From contig NZ_QVAI01000031.1 in assembly GCF_003427025.1 (NCBI RefSeq), positions 1 through 50,841 of the forward strand: 50,841 nucleotides of DNA. The letters are read 5' to 3'. Below the pieces are notes generated by a model, which saw only the letters and a program-made list of their open reading frames with translations, ran no database searches and was not told the origin of the DNA. Of this stretch, positions 42,028-49,894 are shown one piece after another. Source of the stretch: Jiangella endophytica. Its GTDB lineage: Bacteria > Actinomycetota > Actinomycetes > Jiangellales > Jiangellaceae. Position numbers and translations under genes: made by a program. Each line of letters begins with the position of its first letter. Position 1 is the first letter of the stretch.

Positions 42028-43515
42028 ATGGCTGACGATCAGCGACGACTCTTCACCACTCCCCTCATCCGGCCGGCGGGTGAGCGACGCGCGCAGCGCC
42101 GGTCACGCCGCACCGCGTCGACCCAGCTGCGGCGGCAACAGGAGGAAGCCCACAGCGCCGGCGCTGACGACTACTGGAACGACGACCACGAATCGACCCC
42201 GTTGCTCCCCCGCTCCGGCGATCCCGGACCGCTCGCGCTGCGGACCAACCGGCGCCTGCGGATACCCCGGCACCAGGACACCTCCGCCACGCTGGGGGCG
42301 GCGTATCCGTTCCTCGCCGAGAGCGGACTCGGGTCCGACGGTGTCGTCGTCGGGCAGGACCTCTATTCGGGTGCCGCCGTCGCCTACGACCCCTGGGTGC
42401 TCTACGCCCGCGGTGTCATCACCGCACCCAACGTCGTGCTCGCCGGCATCGTCGGGTCCGGGAAGTCGTCGCTCGCCAAGAGCCTCTACACGCGGTCGAT
42501 CGCGTTCGGCCGCCGCGTCTACGTCCCCGGCGACCCCAAGGGCGAACACTCACCGGTCGCCGAAGCCGTCGGAGGCCGGGCCATCCGGCTCGGGCACGGG
42601 CTCAGCACCCGGCTCAACCCGCTCGATCACGGCCACCGGCCAACCGATCTGTCCGACGAGGAATGGCGCAGCACCGTCGGTGCGCGCCGCCGGGACCTGC
42701 TCGGCGCCCTCGCGGAGACCGTTCTCGCCCGGCCACTGACGCCACTGGAGCACACCGCTGTCGATGCCGCGCTGACGTCCGCTGTAGCCGCATCGGACGT
42801 GCCGGTGCTGCCAATGGTGGTCGACCGGATCCTGTCACCCGATCCGGCCGGCGACGCGCGCCTCGCCGACGACGGCCGGCACGTCGGCCACGCGCTGCGC
42901 CGGCTCGTCGCCGGAGACCTCGCCGGCCTGTTCGACGGCCCCTCGACGATCGCGTTCGACCCGTCGCTGCCGATGATCTCCCTCGACCTGTCCCGAGTCA
43001 CGGAGAACGCCACACTGCTCTCGGTGCTGATGACGTGCGCGTCCGCCTGGATGGAATCGGCACTGCTCGACCCGGCCGGTGGGCAGCGCTGGGTCGTCTA
43101 CGACGAGGCCTGGCGGCTGATGTCGCACCCGGCGTTGCTACGGCGGATGGATGCGCACTGGCGGCTCGCCCGCCACTACGGCATCGCCAACATGCTCGTG
43201 TTCCACAAGCTGTCCGACCTGGACACCGTCGGCGACGCCGGCAGCGCGGCCCGGGCGCTCGCCACGTCGCTGCTGGCGAACGCGGAGACGCGGATCATCT
43301 ACCGACAGGAGTCCGACCAGCTCGGCGTCACCGGAACACTGCTCGGGCTGACCGGGACCGAGCAACGACTACTGCCGTCGCTCGGCACCGGGCAGGGTCT
43401 GTGGCGGATCAAGGACCGCGCGTTCGTCGTCCAGCACCAGCTGCATCCCAGCGAGCTCGCGCTGTTCGACACAACCGCACGCATGGTGCCCGGCCGCGAT
43501 GCGGGTGCGCCGTGA
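42028..43515 (+). CDS. VirB4-family conjugation ATPase
   Basis: A 495-residue ATPase. The basic, disordered N-terminus (residues 1-70) is followed by a P-loop domain with VVLAGIVGSGKSSLAKSLYT (Walker A about 137-150). GRRVYVPGDPKGEHSPVAEA and the Walker B RWVVYDEAWRLM (about residue 355) follow, then HYGIANMLVFHKLSDL and GTGQGLWRIKDRAFVVQHQL. It lacks the N-terminal VirB4 domain, which is supplied by the SCO6880 gene upstream. It should power substrate transfer and channel assembly at the inner face of the membrane. GTG of the next gene overlaps its stop. Confidence 0.92.
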   Translation: MADDQRRLFTTPLIRPAGERRAQRRSRRTASTQLRRQQEEAHSAGADDYWNDDHESTPLLPRSGDPGPLALRTNRRLRIPRHQDTSATLGAAYPFLAESGLGSDGVVVGQDLYSGAAVAYDPWVLYARGVITAPNVVLAGIVGSGKSSLAKSLYTRSIAFGRRVYVPGDPKGEHSPVAEAVGGRAIRLGHGLSTRLNPLDHGHRPTDLSDEEWRSTVGARRRDLLGALAETVLARPLTPLEHTAVDAALTSAVAASDVPVLPMVVDRILSPDPAGDARLADDGRHVGHALRRLVAGDLAGLFDGPSTIAFDPSLPMISLDLSRVTENATLLSVLMTCASAWMESALLDPAGGQRWVVYDEAWRLMSHPALLRRMDAHWRLARHYGIANMLVFHKLSDLDTVGDAGSAARALATSLLANAETRIIYRQESDQLGVTGTLLGLTGTEQRLLPSLGTGQGLWRIKDRAFVVQHQLHPSELALFDTTARMVPGRDAGAP

Positions 43516-43982
43516 ACCGGCGGCAGGTGTCGCCCTGGGACGCACCGGTGGTGAGGGCTCTCGACGCGGTGGAGGAGTTGCCCGGCTTCGAACCCGAGCA
43601 CGTCGGCTGGGACGACTTCCGCTTCCACGGAACGGGAACCGCCTGGGAGATGGACACGGTCTCGATCTACGCCTACCCGGTGAAGGGGCGCGGTTTCGTG
43701 CGATTCGCAGCGACTAGCGACGGGGCCACGGTCACCGGGCCGGGACGCCGTGAACTGACGGCTGACCAGGTGGCGCGAGCGCTCAACGTGCCGGTCGAGA
43801 GCGCCGAGGCGACGGTCGCGGCCCTCGATGCGGCCCTCGCGCTCGCGCTCGTCGAGTTCAACGCCGGGCACGCTCCACCAGCCCGGCCGCGCACGAAGCT
43901 CCGTCCACAGCAGACGCCGCCGACGCCCCCGCACGGTGCCGACGCTGCCACCCGCCGACCACCGCCAGACATCGGCCGCTGA
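43512..43982 (+). CDS. Hypothetical protein (156 aa)
   Basis: GTG 43512 overlaps the VirB4 stop by 4 nt. The first ~65 residues form a small globular domain (DAVEELPGFEPEHVGWDDFR, TAWEMDTVSIYAYPVKGRGF, VRFAATSDG). A helical segment follows (LTADQVARALNVPVESAEAT), then a Pro/Arg-rich tail ending PPPDIGR. No membrane segments. Its coupling to VirB4 suggests a soluble transfer accessory factor, but the family is unknown to me. Confidence 0.68.
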   Translation: MNRRQVSPWDAPVVRALDAVEELPGFEPEHVGWDDFRFHGTGTAWEMDTVSIYAYPVKGRGFVRFAATSDGATVTGPGRRELTADQVARALNVPVESAEATVAALDAALALALVEFNAGHAPPARPRTKLRPQQTPPTPPHGADAATRRPPPDIGR

Positions 43983-44086
43983 CGCCCGTGTCCTGCGGGG
44001 CCTGCAACGCTCGCCGACCTCACGGTCGGCCGCGACTACCTAGCGGACGTGAGACACCACAGACGACCCAGCGCGATGAGCGCGAC

Positions 44087-44560
44087 ATGAGCTGGCGACG
44101 CAGCCGGACCCCGTCCACGGCACCGGTCGTGCTCCCCCGGCTCACAGTCACCCCGGACGACGACGGCTTCACGCTCACGCTCGACGGCGAGCCCGTCGCC
44201 GGCTCTCCAGTGTCGAGGGCGGAGCTCGGCCAGAGAATCGCGGCGACCATCGACGTGGCGGGTGGCCCGGTCCGGGTCGACGTGACCGACCCCGGCGGCG
44301 GCGTCCACTCCGACATCATCGACCCATCACCGCACGGACCCGATCCGCGGCCGTCGCGTACCGACCAGGCTGCCTTCGCGGTGCATCATCGCGGATTCCT
44401 GCCCGGTGAGCAGGTCGTCATCGCCGTCGTCGAGCGCACCGAGACAGCCAACGACAACGGCGTCGTCACTCTGAGCACCACCAGAGAGCTGGCCGGCGGC
44501 ATGGAGCTCCTGCTGTTCGGTCGCGTCTCCGGGACGACGTTCGTCGTCGGCCCGCGATGA
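44087..44560 (+). CDS. Hypothetical protein (157 aa)
   Basis: A start at ATG 44087 is preferred, though an upstream in-frame start at about 43988 exists and no good ribosome-binding site is clear. The middle is strand-rich: LTVTPDDDGFTLTLDGEPVA, RIAATIDVAGGPVRVDVTDP. A second half, QAAFAVHHRGFLPGEQVVIA, VVTLSTTRELAGGMELLLFG, looks like a small beta domain. Its stop overlaps the ATG of the VirD4-like gene. Likely a soluble cytosolic component or regulator of the coupling protein, unassigned. Confidence 0.68.
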   Translation: MSWRRSRTPSTAPVVLPRLTVTPDDDGFTLTLDGEPVAGSPVSRAELGQRIAATIDVAGGPVRVDVTDPGGGVHSDIIDPSPHGPDPRPSRTDQAAFAVHHRGFLPGEQVVIAVVERTETANDNGVVTLSTTRELAGGMELLLFGRVSGTTFVVGPR

Positions 44561-46314
44561 CCGGCCGGGCCGGCACGACCGATGACGCGTTGACGAATCT
44601 TGGGCTCGGACTCCTCGCCGCGTCCGCAGCCGGACTCGGGCTGCTCCGCGGCGCTGCGAGCATCACCGCCGCCATCACCGGCCGTCCGCAGCCCGATGCC
44701 GGGCTCGCCGGCGCGGTGGCTGCCCTGCGGCGTCCGCTCGAGGTCGACGACGCCTACGGCAGTCCGGGGCTGAGTGCCGGGCTCTACTGGGCTGTGGTGG
44801 CCGCGGCAGTGGCCATGGTCGGCGTCGGGGCCGTTGCGGTGTGGCGGATGGTTCGCGCCCGGCCCAGCTCGGTTCGGGCTCGGCTCTCCCGGCTGCCCGG
44901 CGGGGCGACGCGCTCCGACGTCACACAGGCCGCCTCGGCGGCGGCCCTGCGTAGACGAGCAGCCGTGCTCCGCCCATCGGTTCAGCACCCGCGACCCGCC
45001 GACGTCGGCTACCGGATCGGCACCAGCCGCGGCCAGGACGTCTGGGTCACCGTCGAGGACTCGATCCTGCTGATCGGGCCACCACGCTCGGGCAAGGGCG
45101 TCAACATCGTCATTTCCGCCATCCTCGACGCGCCCGGCGCCGTCCTCACGACCTCCACCCGGCCGGATAACGTCACCGCCACCCTGCGGGCCCGCGAACG
45201 CAGCGGCCCGGTCGCCGTCTTCGACCCCGAACGGCTCGTGCCCGGGCTGCCGGCCGGGCTGCGCTGGTCACCCGTGCGCGGCTGCGACGACGCGCTCACC
45301 GCGATGATCCGCGCCGGCGGACTCGCCACGGCGACCAACTTCTCCACCGTCACCTCCGGCGACTTCTGGCAGGGCAAGACCACCGCCGCCCTGCAGGCCC
45401 TGCTGCACGCCGCAGCGCTGGACGGCCGCGACACCGCCACCCTCTACCGATGGGCGCTCAACCCGGTCGCCGCCGGTGACGCCGTGCGAATCCTGCAGAC
45501 CAACCCCGCGGCGGCCGACGGCTGGGCCGACTCCCTCGACGCCATGCTGTCCGCCGATCCCCGCACCCGCGACTCCATCTGGCAAGGCGTCTCGCTCGCC
45601 ATGGCACCGCTCGCCGACCCCGGCGTGCTCGACGCCGTCAGCCCACGGCCCGGCGAGTCCTTCGACCCCGAAGCCTTCCTCCGCGACCGCGGCACGCTCT
45701 ACCTGCTCGCCACCGGCGCCGGAGCCAACGCATCGGCCGCTCTGGTCGCCGCCTTCGTCGAAGACCTCACCCAGACCGCCCGCCGCCTCGCCGCCCGCTC
45801 CCCCGGAGCCCGGCTCGACCCGCCGCTGCTGCTCGCCCTCGACGAGATCGGCAACCGCGCACCACTCCCGTCACTGCCGACCCTCATGGCCGACGGCGGC
45901 GGCACCGGCATCACCACCATGCCCGTCCTGCAGTCCATGGCCCGGGCGCGGGAGAACTGGGGCGACCACAACGCCGCCGCCATCTGGGACTCCGCGATCG
46001 TCAAGATCATCCTCGGTGGCGGGTCCGACAGCCGCGAACTGCAGGACCTCTCCGCGCTGCTCGGGGAACGAGACGAGCACACCGAATCCATCACCGTCGA
46101 ACGCGGCGGCGGACGCTCCACCCAACGCTCCGTCCGGCGCATGCCGGTGATGTCCGCGGACATGCTGCGCATGCTGCCGTTCGGCACCGCCGTCGTGCTG
46201 CTGCGCACCACGCCGCCGATCATCACCAGGCTCCGGCCATGGACCAGCCGCCCCGACGGAAAGCAGCTGGCCCGCGACCGCGCCGCCGTCGAGAACCTCC
46301 TCCGGCCCTCCTGA
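44557..46314 (+). CDS. VirD4/TraG-family type IV coupling protein
   Basis: A 585-residue ATPase with two N-terminal membrane segments (LGLGLLAASAAGLGLLRGAA and AVVAAAVAMVGVGAVAVWRM). The P-loop domain has LIGPPRSGKGVNIVISAILD (Walker A about residues 173-186). The Walker B is LLLALDEIGNRAPLPSLPTL, followed by a GTGITTMPVLQSMARARENW segment, the coupling-protein signature. It recruits the relaxase-DNA complex and hands it to the channel. ATG 44557 overlaps the preceding stop (ATGA). The full-length domain architecture indicates an intact gene. Confidence 0.94.
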   Translation: MTGRAGTTDDALTNLGLGLLAASAAGLGLLRGAASITAAITGRPQPDAGLAGAVAALRRPLEVDDAYGSPGLSAGLYWAVVAAAVAMVGVGAVAVWRMVRARPSSVRARLSRLPGGATRSDVTQAASAAALRRRAAVLRPSVQHPRPADVGYRIGTSRGQDVWVTVEDSILLIGPPRSGKGVNIVISAILDAPGAVLTTSTRPDNVTATLRARERSGPVAVFDPERLVPGLPAGLRWSPVRGCDDALTAMIRAGGLATATNFSTVTSGDFWQGKTTAALQALLHAAALDGRDTATLYRWALNPVAAGDAVRILQTNPAAADGWADSLDAMLSADPRTRDSIWQGVSLAMAPLADPGVLDAVSPRPGESFDPEAFLRDRGTLYLLATGAGANASAALVAAFVEDLTQTARRLAARSPGARLDPPLLLALDEIGNRAPLPSLPTLMADGGGTGITTMPVLQSMARARENWGDHNAAAIWDSAIVKIILGGGSDSRELQDLSALLGERDEHTESITVERGGGRSTQRSVRRMPVMSADMLRMLPFGTAVVLLRTTPPIITRLRPWTSRPDGKQLARDRAAVENLLRPS

Positions 46315-46384
46315 CTCCTCCGGTCGAGGCGCCCCACCTGACGAGCGACCGATCCGCTCCCGTCGACACGCAGGAGGCAACGGC

Positions 46385-46885
46385 GTGAAGCGCTACGAGG
46401 GCATCTACGGATTCATCGCCTCAGACCCCGACCTCACCTACAACGCAGACGGCAAACCACGCCTGTACATCCGCATCGGCATCAACCACTTCCAATCGCT
46501 GCCCAGCGGCAGGCTCAACCGACTGCCACCGACTTACCACGACCTGGTCCAGTTCGACCGCGCCGCCGAACTCTCCCACGAGCGGTTCCAGAAGGGCGAC
46601 GAATTCGCTGCCATCGGATACCTCCGCCAATACGACCGGACCGTCGACGGCCAGCCCAAGAAGGCGGAGCAGTTCGTCGCCTACCGGCTCATGCACGACC
46701 CGAACACGACCACCTACGAGGTCCATCGACGACCCCGCAACACCGAGCGCGACGCAGCCGCATCCGGCCCCGACCTCCAGAACCGTTCCGCACCCGCCCA
46801 GGCACCAGCTTCGCCGCCACAAGCCCCACCCTCACCCCCACCCCCACCCCCGCCGGCGCCCTCCGCCGACGGCCTAGGCCGCTAG
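46385..46885 (+). CDS. SSB-like single-stranded DNA-binding protein
   Basis: GTG 46385 follows AGGAGGCA. The first ~110 residues form an OB-fold as in single-strand DNA-binding proteins: KRYEGIYGFIASDPDLTYNA, GKPRLYIRIGINHFQSLP and EFAAIGYLRQYDRTVDGQPK. The tail is Pro-rich (a run of eight prolines) and ends ADGLGR, not the acidic tip of housekeeping SSB. It probably coats single-stranded DNA in conjugative transfer or replication of the element. It lies in the transfer operon after the coupling protein, separated by 70 nt. Confidence 0.82.
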   Translation: MKRYEGIYGFIASDPDLTYNADGKPRLYIRIGINHFQSLPSGRLNRLPPTYHDLVQFDRAAELSHERFQKGDEFAAIGYLRQYDRTVDGQPKKAEQFVAYRLMHDPNTTTYEVHRRPRNTERDAAASGPDLQNRSAPAQAPASPPQAPPSPPPPPPPAPSADGLGR

Positions 46886-46912
46886 AGCGACAACGACGCC
46901 CCGAGGAGAGCC

Positions 46913-47509
46913 ATGCCCGAACCGACCGACCCCGACAACCGACCCGACCCGATCCCGGGCGACTTCGTCTTCGGCGACCCGGACGACGTCTCCGCCGGCC
47001 CGACAGACCATGCCGGCGCACCGCCGGAGTCACCGGCCCCGGCGCAGCCACTGAACTGGCGGACGCTCAGCGCCGACGAGGCCGAACAGGAATGGCTCGC
47101 CCTCAACCAGTGGGTGCACTGGCTCCGACGCGAGTTCGGGCTCAGCGCCGCGATCCTCCCGCCGTACTGGCACCGCCACCCCGAACTCGTCTGGGAGCTG
47201 TCCGCGCTGCACCAGCGCTGGCTCGCCGCCTACGACCCGTACCAGGACCCGTCCGCACCACTGGTCTGGATGGCCGAGTTCGCCGCCACCCGGCAGCGCC
47301 TGCACGAGTGGGTCGCCGTCTCCGGCACTCGCCTCGACCGCGACCGCCCCACCCGCCAGACCAGCTGGCCCGGCGAAGACCCGCCACCGATCGAAGCTGA
47401 ATCCCGCATCACCCACCGCGAAGACGACTTCGTCCGCCACGTCCTCGACGACGTCAACCGGCGCAGACAAGCCGAAGCCGCCTTCCTCGACGACGAAGTC
47501 CAGCCATGA
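46913..47509 (+). CDS. DUF4913 protein (198 aa)
   Basis: The N-terminal third is acidic, Pro-rich and probably disordered. Residues about 50-150 match DUF4913: PLNWRTLSADEAEQEWLALN, QWVHWLRREFGLSAAILPPY and WHRHPELVWELSALHQRWLA. These are conserved in a family known only from actinobacterial mobile elements. The ATG follows GAGGAGAG. Its stop overlaps the next gene's ATG by 4 nt. The function is not established. Confidence 0.88.
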   Translation: MPEPTDPDNRPDPIPGDFVFGDPDDVSAGPTDHAGAPPESPAPAQPLNWRTLSADEAEQEWLALNQWVHWLRREFGLSAAILPPYWHRHPELVWELSALHQRWLAAYDPYQDPSAPLVWMAEFAATRQRLHEWVAVSGTRLDRDRPTRQTSWPGEDPPPIEAESRITHREDDFVRHVLDDVNRRRQAEAAFLDDEVQP

Positions 47510-47829
47510 CCAGCGACGCTGACCTGCCTGAGCCGCTGCAGGAGGCGTGCAGTTGGCTCCGGGCGGCCGAACGCCACCTGGGAGACCCCGCTGCCGATCA
47601 CGAACTCGACGACCGGCTCACCGCGGGCGAGGCACTGGACATCCTCACCGACATCACCTCGCCCTATTCACAGCCGATCCACGACCGCACGCCAACCCCG
47701 CTGCCGGCGGTGCTGCCGCACATCCTGAATACGCTGAGCGCCGCCGCTGGCGCCGCAGAGGTGTCGGTCGGGGAACGCCTGCGCATCGCCCATGCCGTCC
47801 GGGTCCTCACCCGCCGCCGATCGGGATGA
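47506..47829 (+). CDS. Hypothetical small helical protein (107 aa)
   Basis: ATG 47506 overlaps the DUF4913 stop. The protein is helical throughout: PEPLQEACSWLRAAERHLGD, RLTAGEALDILTDITSPYSQ, VLPHILNTLSAAAGAAEVSV and RLRIAHAVRVLTRRRSG. No membrane segment. It is a member of the same transfer-region transcript and probably interacts with its neighbours. I do not recognise the family. Confidence 0.72.
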   Translation: MTSDADLPEPLQEACSWLRAAERHLGDPAADHELDDRLTAGEALDILTDITSPYSQPIHDRTPTPLPAVLPHILNTLSAAAGAAEVSVGERLRIAHAVRVLTRRRSG

Positions 47830-47835
47830 CGCGCG

Positions 47836-49104
47836 ATGGCCTACGAAGCGGACGTCCAACGGCTCTCCGAACACCTGGCACACCTCCTGACCACCCCGTC
47901 CTCCGTCGACCGGCAGGAACTCGAGGTCGTCGACGCCGCGCGGATCGCCGTCCGGCAACTCTGCTGGCGAATCCTCCGCGACGTCACCTTCACGCCGCTC
48001 GGCGATACACCGACCGCTGACCTCAGCTCACGCACCGTCGCGACCCTCCAGCACGTACTACGCACCGAGGTGCACCGCCTCGCCGACACCGCCGGCCCGG
48101 GCACGGGATGGATCGACTACGCGACGACGACCGACGCCGGGCGCTCCTGGCGAGAGGTCCACCGCCACGCAGTCCTCACCGAGCACGAATGGGAGATGGT
48201 CTACCCCCAAGCGCACCCGCACGGAACCGGCGCCTGGCCGATCATCACCGACGTCGCAGCCATCGCCGAAGCCATCGCCCACCTGGAGCAGGACGCCGCA
48301 CGAGACCACCCCGCAGCGATGGACCAAGCAGCCGCCCTCGCCCTCGCCGCCGACCAGGTCCGCCGGCTCGCACCACCCGGAGCGCTCGACACCGACCCGG
48401 CGCCGCTGCCGTCACGCAGTCACCAGTTGCTCCTGCGCATCCGGTCAGCCGCCGACCTCTCCGGCGGTACGGCCCGGCTCGCCTACCTGCTGCGCACCGC
48501 ACACCGCCTCGAACCCGCCACGGTCCGCGCCGTCGCCCGCAGCCAGGCCCAAGCACTGCTCACCATCGGCCGCCTCATCAAGACCGACACCCTCTACAGC
48601 CCAGCGCAGCCGCAGCTACGCCCGCTCGCCACCTCCCTGGCCAGGCTGAGCCGGCTGGCCGAAAGAGTCCGCTCCAGCGCACCCGGCGACGACCGGCCCC
48701 GCCAACAACTGCAGCTTCTGCACGATTGCTGGCGCTTCCTCGACGGCCCACACGAAGCCACCCAAGCCGAACGGGCAGCCGCCTACCTCGCCATCCACCC
48801 CGCTCTCGACATCGTCCACGCCCTGCACGAGGTCATCCACCATCACGTCAGCGAAGGCCAGTGGTACCAGTACCTCAAAGGCGGCCGCCACCCATGGCGA
48901 CTGACGTCCGACACCACCGAGCCCCGCATCGTCGAAGCAGCACAACGCGCTGTCCAGCAAGCAGAACAACTGGCACATGCGCTACCACCTACCGAGCAGC
49001 CAGCAGCCACCGTGCGAGCGCCCCGGCACGTCCTCGCGGGGCCGCCGGCTACCGCTCGCCCACCTGCGGACCCCCGCCCTGCCCACCTGGACGCGACTCG
49101 GTAG
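47836..49104 (+). CDS. Hypothetical helical protein (422 aa)
   Basis: A large, mostly alpha-helical protein starting 6 nt after the preceding stop. Segments include SEHLAHLLTTPSSVDRQELE, RQLCWRILRDVTFTPLGDTP, HRLEPATVRAVARSQAQALL and ERAAAYLAIHPALDIVHALH. A HHHVSEGQWYQYLKGGRHPW motif comes near residue 335, and a Pro/Ala-rich tail ends the chain. No catalytic motif, membrane helix or known domain is evident. It is the last intact gene of the transfer operon, adjoining the integrase remnant. Confidence 0.75.
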   Translation: MAYEADVQRLSEHLAHLLTTPSSVDRQELEVVDAARIAVRQLCWRILRDVTFTPLGDTPTADLSSRTVATLQHVLRTEVHRLADTAGPGTGWIDYATTTDAGRSWREVHRHAVLTEHEWEMVYPQAHPHGTGAWPIITDVAAIAEAIAHLEQDAARDHPAAMDQAAALALAADQVRRLAPPGALDTDPAPLPSRSHQLLLRIRSAADLSGGTARLAYLLRTAHRLEPATVRAVARSQAQALLTIGRLIKTDTLYSPAQPQLRPLATSLARLSRLAERVRSSAPGDDRPRQQLQLLHDCWRFLDGPHEATQAERAAAYLAIHPALDIVHALHEVIHHHVSEGQWYQYLKGGRHPWRLTSDTTEPRIVEAAQRAVQQAEQLAHALPPTEQPAATVRAPRHVLAGPPATARPPADPRPAHLDATR

Positions 49105-49254
49105 CAGGAGCAACACGACCTGGGCGAAGGGGCAGGAGTGAACCGTCGCAAGGACAACCGCGTTCAGCGCCCAAGACGGCTACTCACATCCACAGGCCGA
49201 CTCCCTACGGCGTCGTGCCCGCCTGCAACACCACGGCCAGCTCGTCCCGGCGGC

Positions 49255-49657
49255 CCGTCATTCCGCCCAGAGTGCTGCACATCGTCGGCAAGGGCGATAA
49301 GCCCGCTGCCATGCCGCTGACCGCACCTGTACTTCGGGTTCTCGAGGCCTGCCGAGGCGAACGCACAGAGGGACCTCTCGTTCTACGGCCGAACTCGGGC
49401 AACCCGATCGACCGCCGCGATGCTTACGGATGGTCGCCCGGATCGCAAAAGGCCGCCAGCATCTCCAGGCACATCAGCCCCCATTCACCTCGTCACGCCG
49501 CCATCACCACGCTCTTGACGCCGGCGTACCGCTCCGCGACGTCCAGATACTCGCCCGGCCCGCCGATCCTCGCACTACCGAGTACTACGACCGCGCCCGC
49601 GGCAACCTCGACCGCCACGGCGTGCACTTCCTAACCGCCTACGTAGCCGGGGTGTAG
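49255..49657 (+). pseudogene. Tyrosine recombinase (integrase), C-terminal remnant with several frameshifts
   Basis: One frame reads HIVGKGDKPAAMPLTAPVLR, VLEACRGERTEGPLVLRPNS and DRRDAY, the catalytic-domain start of an actinobacterial tyrosine integrase. Near 49428 the match moves to another frame (MVARIAK), returns near 49450 for HISPHSPRHAAIT (box II, HxxR with Pro for the usual Leu), and shifts again near 49512 for LDAGVPLRDVQILA and TTEYYDRARGNLDRHGVHFL (catalytic Tyr). At least three single-base indels and no N-terminal domain are visible. The gene is dead. It marks the right edge of the conjugative element. Confidence 0.88.
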
Positions 49658-49894
49658 CGGCACGGACTCATGCAGCCGCGAACCCCGCCGCCAGTGGAGC
49701 GTCAGCTCCGCCCAGATTGACGCGAGTGCCAACACTGGGATCTGCCGCAATTCGAGCATTGCGGCACGGGACCGTTTTCCGCTTTCCGCTAGCCCGACGA
49801 GGGGCGTGGCGCGTCTCGCGACGCATCAGACGGGCCATACAATTGAAGGCCGGCAATCGGGCATTCCCGGCCGGCAACACGACCGGGGGGTCTA
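49658..49894. other. Spacer between integrase remnant and OLD-type nuclease gene
   Basis: No gene seen. An inverted repeat, GCCGGC at about 49851-49856 and GCCGGC at 49870-49875, separated by about 13 nt, lies just ahead of the nuclease gene. The stretch 49741-49795 is somewhat AT-richer and may carry its promoter. Confidence 0.4.

Noticed and set aside
49658..49894. Attachment-site repeat or tRNA next to the integrase remnant
   Set aside because: No tRNA 3' end and no stretch repeated near the 13-18 kb left border could be found by eye; the partner site may be outside the window.
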